Positions 6,592 to 12,582 of a stretch of DNA of 12,582 nt are shown in pieces. The stretch spans positions 1 through 12,582 of the forward strand of contig UQEF01000084.1 of assembly GCA_900540045.1 (NCBI GenBank), given 5' to 3'. Below the pieces are notes generated by a model that saw only the letters and a program-made list of their open reading frames with translations, ran no database searches and was not told the DNA's origin. This DNA comes from an uncultured Eubacteriales bacterium. GTDB lineage: Bacteria > Bacillota > Clostridia > Christensenellales > Aristaeellaceae. The translations under genes were made by a program, and so were the position numbers. Position 1 is the first letter of the stretch; each line of letters starts with the position of its first letter.

Positions 6592-7482
6592 ATGAACGAA
6601 AAGGAACTGCGCGCCGCGGTACAGCGGCTGGTGCTATGCGAACTGGCCAGGACGGGCCAGCGCTGCGTGCCGGTGATGTCCTCCAACCGCCATGTGCATC
6701 TGTGCCAGGCGGATGTGGAGAAGCTCTTCGGCGCGGGATATCAGCTGACAAAAATGCGTGATTTGGTCCAGCCTGGCCAGTTTGCCTGTAACGAGCGCGT
6801 GACCATCGAAACCGAAAAGGGCAAAATGGCGCTGCGCGTGGTGGGACCTGCCCGCAAGGAAACGCAGATCGAGCTGTCCTTCACCGACGCGGTGAAGCTG
6901 GGTCTGAAGCCCCCTATCCGCATGTCGGGCGATCTGGAGGGCAGTCCCGGCTGTACGCTGACAAACGGTGACAGGCGCGTGACCATCCCCCGCGGGGTCA
7001 TCGTGGCGGAGCGCCACCTGCACCTGGCTCCGGACGAGGCCGAGGCCTTCGGCGTGAAGGACGGCGACGTGGTCAGCCTCGTGGTGGAGGGCCCGCGCCC
7101 CGGCACGCTGGACGGCGTGATCGTGCGAAGCGGCAAGGGGCATCTGATGGAGGCGCATATCGACAAGGACGAGGCCAACGCCTGCGCCCTCTCCGACGGG
7201 CAGCTTTGCCGCGTGATCCGAAAGGAAGACGCGCCTGCCGTGTCGAATAAAAGGGACATATGCGCGTCTGCGCCGCCCTCGCCCCCGCCGCCCCCCGCGC
7301 CCAGGCGGCAGACACTCCTGGATCTGAGCGCCGAGAGCCGCCGCCTCATCACCGAGGACGATGTGCGCACGGCCGCGCGCGACGGCTACAAGATCATCCG
7401 CTTTGCGCCCGACGCAATCCTGACCCCCCTGGCCCGCGATGCGGCCTCGGAAAAGGGCGTCGAGCTGGTACCCGTGATATAA
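6592..7482 (+). CDS. pduL: PduL-type phosphate acyltransferase with C-terminal EutQ-like extension
   Basis: This 296-residue protein is the BMC phosphotransacylase that converts acyl-CoA and phosphate to acyl phosphate, recycling CoA inside the shell. The two-zinc site is intact: H34/H36 (RHVHL), E94 (TQIEL), H142/H144 (RHLHL) and H189 (EAH). The spacing closely matches the recalled Rhodopseudomonas PduL ligands (48/50, 109, 157/159, 204), and R88 sits where its active-site arginine is expected. Residues 1-20 (NEKELRAAVQRLVL) form an amphipathic targeting helix. The family core ends near 215. A proline-rich linker (227-238) then joins a tail (about 250-296) with RRLITEDDVR and AILTPLARD. This resembles the N-terminus of EutQ and is unusual for PduL. 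GGAGG lies six bases before the ATG. With acetaldehyde as the aldehyde, the product would be acetyl phosphate for ATP synthesis. Confidence 0.93.
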   Translation: MNEKELRAAVQRLVLCELARTGQRCVPVMSSNRHVHLCQADVEKLFGAGYQLTKMRDLVQPGQFACNERVTIETEKGKMALRVVGPARKETQIELSFTDAVKLGLKPPIRMSGDLEGSPGCTLTNGDRRVTIPRGVIVAERHLHLAPDEAEAFGVKDGDVVSLVVEGPRPGTLDGVIVRSGKGHLMEAHIDKDEANACALSDGQLCRVIRKEDAPAVSNKRDICASAPPSPPPPPAPRRQTLLDLSAESRRLITEDDVRTAARDGYKIIRFAPDAILTPLARDAASEKGVELVPVI

Positions 7483-7525
7483 CGACCGCCGGGCCGATGG
7501 GCCGGGCATCTGTGAGGGAACAAAC

Positions 7526-8965
7526 ATGGCATTGACGGAACAGCAAATCAGGCAGATTACGGACGAGATTGTGCGCAGTCTCTCCGGCGCCATCCGGGCC
7601 GAGGCCGCCGCGCCTGCGCCCGCGCCCAAGCCGCAACCGGCCGAAAGCGGACGCTGGCTGTGCGATACCGCCGAGGAAGCGGTGCAGAACGCCAAGGCCG
7701 CCCAGGCCAAGCTGGCCGATATGACGCTGGAAAAGCGCGGCGAGCTGATCGCGGCCATGCGCAAGGCGGGTATTGACAACGCCGAGTACCTGGCGCGTCT
7801 GGCGCACGAGGAAACGGGCTACGGCCACGTGGAGGACAAGATTCAGAAGAACCTGCTGGTCAGCCGCCGCACGCCGGGCATTGAGGACCTGCAAACCCGC
7901 TGCGAAACCGGCGACAAGGGCATGATGCTCATCGAGCAGGCGCCCTTCGGGGTCATCGGTTCGATCACCCCGTCCACCAACCCCACCTCCACCGTCATCA
8001 ACAATTCCATCAGCATGATCGCCGCGGGCAACGCCGTGGTCTTTAACCCCCATCCGGCGGCCAAGCACGCCTCGCAGGAGGCCATGCGCCTGATGGTGGA
8101 GGCCATCGTGTCGGCGGGCGGCCCGGCGGCGCTGATTACCACGGTCAAGGAGCCCACGCTGGAAACCGGCCAGGCGATTATGACCCATCCGGACATCCCG
8201 CTGCTGAGCATCACCGGCGGCGAGGCCGTGGTGCGCGTGGCCATGAAGACCGGCAAGAAGGTCATTGCGGCCGGCCCCGGCAACCCGCCCGTCATCGTGG
8301 ACGATACGGCGGACCTGCCCGACGCGGCCCGGCGCATCGTGGACGGCGCAAGCTTTGACAACAACGTGCTGTGCATCGCCGAAAAAGAGGTGTTCGCCTT
8401 TACCAGCATCGCCGACCGCCTCATGAGCGAGATGGAGCGCTGCGGCGCGGTGCGCATCTACGGTGCGGACATCGACAAGGTGCTCAAGACCACGCTCATC
8501 AACAAGGACGGCAAGTACGTCATTAACCGCAAGTATGTGGGCCATGACGCGGCGGTCATCCTGCGCGACAGCGGCGTGAGCTTCACCGGCAACCCGCGGC
8601 TGATCATCGCCGAGACGGACCGTAACCATCCCTTCGTCATGACCGAGATGCTCATGCCCGTGCTTCCCATCGTGCGCGTGAGCAACATCGACGAGGCCGT
8701 CGAGGAGGCCTTCCGCGCCGAACAGGGCTGCAAGCACTCCGCCATGATCCACTCCACCAACGTGCACAACATGAGCAAGGCCGCGCGCAAGCTCAACACC
8801 ACCATCTTTGTCAAGAACTCCTCCAGCTTCTCCGGCCTGGGCTTCGACGGCGAGGGATACACCACCATGACCATCGCCACCCCCACCGGCGAGGGCGTGA
8901 CCAGCGCGCGCTCCTTTACCCGGCTTCGCCGCTGCGTGCTGTACGGGGATTTCCGCATCTGCTGA
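7526..8965 (+). CDS. pduP: CoA-acylating aldehyde dehydrogenase with N-terminal encapsulation peptide (PduP-like)
   Basis: This 479-residue enzyme oxidises an aldehyde to acyl-CoA with NAD+, the core step of aldehyde-oxidising microcompartments. The catalytic cysteine is C283 in SFDNNVLCIAEKE, the typical PduP/EutE context. The segments ITPSTNP (147-153), TGGEAVVR (230-237) and AAGPGNPP (248-255) are also characteristic. The first 20 residues (LTEQQIRQITDEIVRSL) form an amphipathic helix, followed by an Ala/Pro linker (about 27-39). This is the classic N-terminal encapsulation peptide layout. It lies 43 bases after pduL and 36 before the PduS-like gene, as in many BMC core cassettes. In this operon the likely substrate is acetaldehyde or methylthioacetaldehyde from the aldolase. 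The symbol reflects family resemblance only; EutE-like naming would be equally acceptable. Confidence 0.93.
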   Translation: MALTEQQIRQITDEIVRSLSGAIRAEAAAPAPAPKPQPAESGRWLCDTAEEAVQNAKAAQAKLADMTLEKRGELIAAMRKAGIDNAEYLARLAHEETGYGHVEDKIQKNLLVSRRTPGIEDLQTRCETGDKGMMLIEQAPFGVIGSITPSTNPTSTVINNSISMIAAGNAVVFNPHPAAKHASQEAMRLMVEAIVSAGGPAALITTVKEPTLETGQAIMTHPDIPLLSITGGEAVVRVAMKTGKKVIAAGPGNPPVIVDDTADLPDAARRIVDGASFDNNVLCIAEKEVFAFTSIADRLMSEMERCGAVRIYGADIDKVLKTTLINKDGKYVINRKYVGHDAAVILRDSGVSFTGNPRLIIAETDRNHPFVMTEMLMPVLPIVRVSNIDEAVEEAFRAEQGCKHSAMIHSTNVHNMSKAARKLNTTIFVKNSSSFSGLGFDGEGYTTMTIATPTGEGVTSARSFTRLRRCVLYGDFRIC

Positions 8966-9001
8966 TTTCCGCCCGCGGGCAGACGGGAGGTTACGACCGG
9001 T

Positions 9002-10333
9002 ATGAACATCGTTGAACAGGTGCGCGCGGCAGGCGTGGTCGGCGCGGGCGGCGCGGGGTTTCCCACGCATGTGAAGCTGGGTGCCAAAGCCGAGTACGTC
9101 ATCGCCAACGGCGCCGAATGCGAGCCGCTCCTGCGCGTGGACCAGCTGCTCATGCAGCGCCGCGCGGACCGCGTGGTGCGCGGCATGGAGCTGGCCATGC
9201 AGGCCACGGGCGCAAAGAAGGGCGTCATCGCCACCAAAGCGCACTACGAGGGCGCGGTCAAGGCGCTCAAGGCCGCGCTGGAAAACCGAAACGACATCAC
9301 CTTGCACCTGATGGACAGCTACTACCCCTCCGGGGACGAGAAGTCCATCATCTATGAGGTCACGGGCCGCGTGGTGCCCAGCGCCAGGCTGCCGGCGGAC
9401 GTGGGCTGCGTGGTGAGCAACGTGGCCACGCTGTGCAACATCGCCGACGCGGTCGAGGGCCGGCCGGTGGTGGACAAGGACGTGACCGTGGGCGGCGATG
9501 TGCCTCATCCCCTCACCGTGACGGTGCCCGTGGGTACCCCGATGCGCGAGGTGATCGCGCTGTCGGGCTTCACGGGAACGAAGGACGGCTATGCGCTCAT
9601 CGTGGGCGGCCCCTGCATGGGCAAGATCGAGGAGGACTGGGACGCGCCGGTGACCAAGACGACGGGCGGGCTTTTGCTGCTCAAACGCACGCATCTGTTG
9701 ATCGCGCGGCGCACGCAGAGCCCGGAACGGCTGCTCAAGATCGCGCGGGCGGTGTGCTGCCAGTGCAGCCAGTGCACCCAGATGTGCCCCCGAAACGCCC
9801 TTGGTCTGCATGTGGAGCCGCACAAGGCCATGCGCGCCATCACCACGGGAAACGGCGCCCTGCTGGGCAACGCCCGCTCGGTGCTGGCCTGCTCCAGCTG
9901 CGGCGTGTGTACCAACTATGCCTGCCATATGGGCCTTTCACCCTCGGAGGTCATGGCACAGCTCAAGGACGAAATGGGGCGCGCGGGCATCCGGCCGGTG
10001 CCGGAAACGGACATCCGCGTGGACCCGTTCATCGTGCAAAAGCGCGTGCCGGTCAAGCGGCTGATCGCGCGCATGGGCCTGGCGGCATTCGACGCCCCGG
10101 CGCCGTATACGGATGCGGGACTGCGGCCCAAACGAGTGCTGCTGCCGCTGCGCCAGCACGTGGGCAAGCCCGCCGAGGCCACGGTGAAGCCCGGAGACCG
10201 GGTGCGCCGCGGTGACGTGGTGGGCGAGATTCCCGAAAAGGCCCTGGGCGCAAGAATACACGCCTCCATCGACGGCGTGGTGTCCGCCGTGGACGCACGG
10301 GGCGTGGAGATCACAGGAGGTGAGAGCGCGTGA
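9002..10333 (+). CDS. pduS: PduS-like flavin / iron-sulfur electron-transfer protein
   Basis: This 443-residue protein resembles PduS and the RnfC/complex I 51-kDa family. It begins with a nucleotide/FMN-binding region GVVGAGGAGFP (11-21) and NGAECEP (36-42). Two 4Fe-4S motifs follow: C252-x2-C255-x2-C258-x3-C262-P, and C297-x2-C300-x2-C303-x4-C308, where the last cysteine is followed by H rather than P. The C-terminal part (about 375-440, around VKPGDRVRRGDVVGEI) is a barrel-sandwich domain like that of RnfC. PduS is known as a flavoprotein that oxidises NADH and reduces cobalamin in propanediol BMCs. There is no cobalamin enzyme here, so NADH recycling or electron export with the adjacent PduT-like shell protein is more likely. 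The GGGAGG site lies 11 bases before the ATG, a little far. The stop codon overlaps the next GTG start by four bases. Confidence 0.9.
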   Translation: MNIVEQVRAAGVVGAGGAGFPTHVKLGAKAEYVIANGAECEPLLRVDQLLMQRRADRVVRGMELAMQATGAKKGVIATKAHYEGAVKALKAALENRNDITLHLMDSYYPSGDEKSIIYEVTGRVVPSARLPADVGCVVSNVATLCNIADAVEGRPVVDKDVTVGGDVPHPLTVTVPVGTPMREVIALSGFTGTKDGYALIVGGPCMGKIEEDWDAPVTKTTGGLLLLKRTHLLIARRTQSPERLLKIARAVCCQCSQCTQMCPRNALGLHVEPHKAMRAITTGNGALLGNARSVLACSSCGVCTNYACHMGLSPSEVMAQLKDEMGRAGIRPVPETDIRVDPFIVQKRVPVKRLIARMGLAAFDAPAPYTDAGLRPKRVLLPLRQHVGKPAEATVKPGDRVRRGDVVGEIPEKALGARIHASIDGVVSAVDARGVEITGGESA

Positions 10334-10875
10334 CCGCAATCGGCGTGGTGGAAACCCTCAGCATCCCCCTGGGTGTGCTGGCCGGCGATCAGATGGTCAA
10401 GACCGCGCAGGTGGACCTTGTGACCGCGCAGACGGTGTGCGCGGGCAAATATATCGTGGTGGTCAGCGGCGAGGTCGCCGCGGTGCGCTCCTCCGTAAGC
10501 GCCGGCATCGAAAACGCGGGGAGCACGCTGGTGGACAGTCTGGTGATCCCCAACGTGGACGAGCGCGTGGTCGCCGCCATGGCGGGCGCGTGCCCCGCCG
10601 AGCAGGTGGAGGCGGTCGGCGTGGTGGAAACCTTCTCGCTGGCCAGCGCCATCAGCGTAGCGGATATCTCCGTCAAGGCTGCCGACGTGGACCTCATCGA
10701 GGTGCGCCTGGGGCGCGGCATGGGCGGCAAATCCTATGTGATCATCACCGGAGAGGTCGCCGCTGTGGAAGCGTCGGTCCGGGCCGCGGAGGCGGGCGAA
10801 GGGCTGGAGGGCCTGATCGCCTCCAGCGTGGTGATTCCCTCTCCCCATATGGACATGATTCGCGCGCTGATGTAA
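10330..10875 (+). CDS. pduT: PduT-like tandem-domain BMC shell protein (BMC-T)
   Basis: This 181-residue protein contains two BMC domains in tandem (about 2-88 and 93-181), beginning AIGVVET and AVGVVET. It would form a pseudohexameric trimer in the shell facet. C37 in QTVCAGKY aligns with C38 of PduT (KTICPGKF), the residue that holds a 4Fe-4S cluster in the central pore of the trimer. The protein is therefore predicted to be a redox-active shell tile. It starts with GTG and shares four bases with the end of the PduS-like gene, so the two are probably translationally coupled, in keeping with an electron relay from the lumen through the shell. Other BMC-T types with gated pores are less likely given this cysteine. 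Confidence 0.92.
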   Translation: MTAIGVVETLSIPLGVLAGDQMVKTAQVDLVTAQTVCAGKYIVVVSGEVAAVRSSVSAGIENAGSTLVDSLVIPNVDERVVAAMAGACPAEQVEAVGVVETFSLASAISVADISVKAADVDLIEVRLGRGMGGKSYVIITGEVAAVEASVRAAEAGEGLEGLIASSVVIPSPHMDMIRALM

Positions 10876-10932
10876 GGCTTTTGCTCGGTGCGGGAACATA
10901 GATGAAATTTAAGTGGCAAAGGAGTTTTTACC

Positions 10933-11226
10933 ATGCAGGAAGCATTGGGCATGATTGAAACCCGCGGGCTGGTGGGCGCGATTGAGGCGGCCGACGCGAT
11001 GGTCAAGGCAGCCAACGTGCATTTGATCGGCAAGGAGCATATCGGCGGCGGACTGGTCACCGTGATGGTGCGCGGCGACGTGGGCGCGGTCAAGGCCTCT
11101 GTGGAGGCGGGCGGCGCGGCGGCCAAGCGCGTGGGCGAGCTGATCAGCGTGCACGTCATTCCCCGGCCCCATGGCGATGTGGAGGCTATCCTCCCCACCG
11201 TCGCAGAAACAGCTACCAAGGCGTAA
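10933..11226 (+). CDS. Hexameric BMC shell protein, copy 1 (BMC-H, PduA/EutM-like)
   Basis: This 97-residue protein is a single-domain BMC shell protein forming hexameric facet tiles. It shows the canonical core: ALGMIETRG (4-12), the edge lysine K25 in MVKAANV, the pore loop HIGGGLVTV (36-44), and the C-terminal HVIPRPH (74-80) with edge arginine R78. The pore reads GGG where PduA has GSG, which would alter the pore lining. It has a longer C-terminal tail (TVAETATKA) than its twin downstream. AAGGAG stands eight bases before the ATG. It follows the PduT-like gene after a 57-base AT-rich gap in which no clear promoter or terminator was seen. Confidence 0.96.
   Translation: MQEALGMIETRGLVGAIEAADAMVKAANVHLIGKEHIGGGLVTVMVRGDVGAVKASVEAGGAAAKRVGELISVHVIPRPHGDVEAILPTVAETATKA
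11044..11142 (+). repeat. Near-identical tandem segment, copy 1 (within first BMC-H gene)
   Basis: This 99-base block, coding for the pore loop to the third helix, matches 11370-11468 with only three mismatches, all at third codon positions. Flanking codons differ more. It points to a recent duplication or gene conversion. Confidence 0.85.
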
Positions 11227-11255
11227 CCGCCACAGGATAGAAAGGAGTCATCATC

Positions 11256-11531
<276 letters not shown>

Positions 11532-11561
11532 TACGGCCTGTTTATGAAGGAGGACAGGGCT

Positions 11562-12578
11562 ATGAAAAAGATCATCAACGCACCGGAGCGCTTTATTCCC
11601 GAAATGCTGGAGGGCATCTATGCCGCGCATCCCGACGAATTGATGTGCGTGGGCGGCGACCTTCATTGCCTTGTTTCCAAACGGAAGCATGCGGGCAAGG
11701 TGGGTATCGCCACCGGCGGCGGTTCGGGCCACCTCCCGCTGTTTCTGGGATACGTGGGCGAGGGCATGCTGGACGGCTGTTCCATCGGCGACGTGTTCCA
11801 GTCGCCCAGCGCCGAGCAGATGCTGGCCGTGACCAAGGAGATCGACCAGGGCGCGGGCGTGCTCTACATCTACGGCAACTACAACGGCGACATCTTCAAC
11901 TTCGACATGGCGGCCGAAATGGCCGACATGGAGGAGGACATCCGCGTGGAAAGCGTCGTGGCGGGCGAGGATGTGGCCTCCGCAGGTCCCAGCGCCGAGG
12001 GCGAGCCCAACAAGCGCCGTGGCGTGGCGGGTATCTTCTTCGTCTACAAGTGCGCGGGCGCGGCCGCGGCGGCGGGGCTGGACCTGGACGAGGTCAAGCG
12101 CGTAGCTGAAAAGGCGTGCGCCAACGTGCGCACCATGGGTGTGGCGCTCACCTCCTGCACGGTGCCGCGCGTGGGACATCCCAGCTTTGAAATCGGGGAC
12201 GACGAGATGGAAATCGGCATGGGCATTCATGGCGAGCCGGGCATTCGCCGCGGCAAGCTGCGTCCTGCCGACGAGATCGTGGACGAGATGCTCACGCCCA
12301 TTCTCAGCGACCTGCCCTTCCAGGAAGGCGACGAGGTGGCCGTGCTCATCAACGGCCTGGGTGCGACCCCATTGGAGGAGCAGTACGTGATGTTCCGCCG
12401 CGTCAAGCAGACGCTGGACGAAAAAGGCATCCGCGTCTTCCACACCTATGTGGGCGAGTATGCCACCTCCATGGAGATGGCGGGCGCTTCGATTTCGCTC
12501 ATCCGCCTGGATGACGAGCTCAAGGGCTACCTCTCCGCGCCGGCGGATACCCCCTTCTTCAAACAGTTTCAGCTGTAA
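11562..12578 (+). CDS. DhaK-family dihydroxyacetone (or other ketose) kinase subunit, variant active-site motif
   Basis: This 338-residue protein is the substrate-binding subunit of dihydroxyacetone kinase (DAK1 domain). DhaK binds the ketose covalently through a histidine while a DhaL partner supplies ATP/ADP and phosphate. The substrate histidine is H223 in GMGIHGEPG, and the acid/base pair is H57 (GGGSGH) and D110 (NYNGD), close to H218, H56 and D109 in E. coli DhaK. The motif normally reading GGGSGHEPAH is here GGGSGHLPLF, which may alter substrate choice. The ATG at 11562 is chosen because AAGGAGGA (11547-11554) stands seven bases upstream; the earlier ATG at 11544 precedes that site. 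The stop is followed at once by GGGG at the window end, possibly the ribosome binding site of a following gene such as dhaL. It may serve the DHAP branch or phosphorylate a different ketose of the pathway. Confidence 0.88.
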   Translation: MKKIINAPERFIPEMLEGIYAAHPDELMCVGGDLHCLVSKRKHAGKVGIATGGGSGHLPLFLGYVGEGMLDGCSIGDVFQSPSAEQMLAVTKEIDQGAGVLYIYGNYNGDIFNFDMAAEMADMEEDIRVESVVAGEDVASAGPSAEGEPNKRRGVAGIFFVYKCAGAAAAAGLDLDEVKRVAEKACANVRTMGVALTSCTVPRVGHPSFEIGDDEMEIGMGIHGEPGIRRGKLRPADEIVDEMLTPILSDLPFQEGDEVAVLINGLGATPLEEQYVMFRRVKQTLDEKGIRVFHTYVGEYATSMEMAGASISLIRLDDELKGYLSAPADTPFFKQFQL

Positions 12579-12582
12579 GGGG

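Noticed and set aside
7488..7509. A GC-rich repeat between pduL and the aldehyde dehydrogenase gene (GGCC-GATG-GGCC)
   Set aside because: Only four contiguous pairs form before a mismatch and no U-run follows, so it is not supported as a terminator or a structured element.
8971..8980. The 10-base palindrome GCCCGCGGGC before the PduS-like gene
   Set aside because: It has no loop to form a stable hairpin and is short enough to be chance in GC-rich DNA.
7394..9928. An 844-codon open frame on the minus strand opposite the aldehyde dehydrogenase and PduS-like genes
   Set aside because: It is a by-product of the GC-rich third positions on the + strand. The translation is rich in His, Gly, Ala and Arg with no recognisable domain, and it lies opposite two clear BMC genes.
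9002..10333. Assignment of the PduS-like gene as an RnfC subunit of an Rnf complex
   Set aside because: No other Rnf subunits are nearby, and its overlap with a PduT-like shell gene, together with the C-x4-C spacing of its second cluster, fits PduS better.

Overview
The window reads as one 12-gene bacterial microcompartment (BMC) operon, all on the + strand, with a divergent gene just starting at the left edge. The genes are visibly GC-rich, while the roughly 380-base intergenic region is AT-rich with SigA-type promoters close to consensus. Strong AGGAGG-like ribosome binding sites and the closest recalled family members suggest a GC-rich member of the Firmicutes (Clostridia-like). The species cannot be named from the sequence.

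Layout. 1-15 holds the first five codons of a divergent minus-strand gene. 16-394 holds two divergent promoters (TTGACT-17-TATACT on minus, TTGACA-17-TATAAT on plus), repeats and a leader hairpin. 395-1273 is a class II (fuculose-phosphate type) aldolase with a C-terminal encapsulation-peptide-like helix. 1299-2630 is a CoA-disulfide reductase/NADH oxidase family flavoprotein. 2638-4154 encodes a two-subunit family I CoA-transferase-like enzyme. 4214-5428 is 5-methylthioribose kinase (MtnK-like) and 5443-6540 is methylthioribose-1-phosphate isomerase (MtnA-like). 6592-7482 is PduL phosphotransacylase and 7526-8965 is CoA-acylating aldehyde dehydrogenase. 9002-10333 is a PduS-like flavin/Fe-S protein. 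10330-10875 is a PduT-like tandem-domain shell protein. 10933-11531 encodes two nearly identical hexameric shell proteins. 11562-12578 is a DhaK-family kinase subunit. Gaps are 7-59 bases, with two 4-base GTGA overlaps.

Proposed pathway (inference). MtnK + MtnA + class II aldolase is the signature of the dihydroxyacetone-phosphate shunt, which salvages 5-deoxyribose (from 5'-deoxyadenosine, the radical-SAM by-product) and/or 5-methylthioribose. MtnK and MtnA carry no obvious targeting peptide and would act in the cytosol, giving 5-deoxyribulose-1-phosphate or its methylthio analogue. The aldolase, aldehyde dehydrogenase and PduL each carry an amphipathic helix typical of BMC cargo. Inside the shell the aldolase would release DHAP and acetaldehyde (or methylthioacetaldehyde), the dehydrogenase would make the acyl-CoA, and PduL the acyl phosphate with CoA recycled. 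PduS and PduT could pass electrons from internal NADH out through the shell. No alcohol dehydrogenase is present in the window; a BMC-P vertex protein, nucleosidase and DhaL partner are also absent and may lie to the right. The roles of the flavoprotein, the CoA-transferase-like pair (which lacks the usual catalytic glutamate) and the variant DhaK are the least certain parts.
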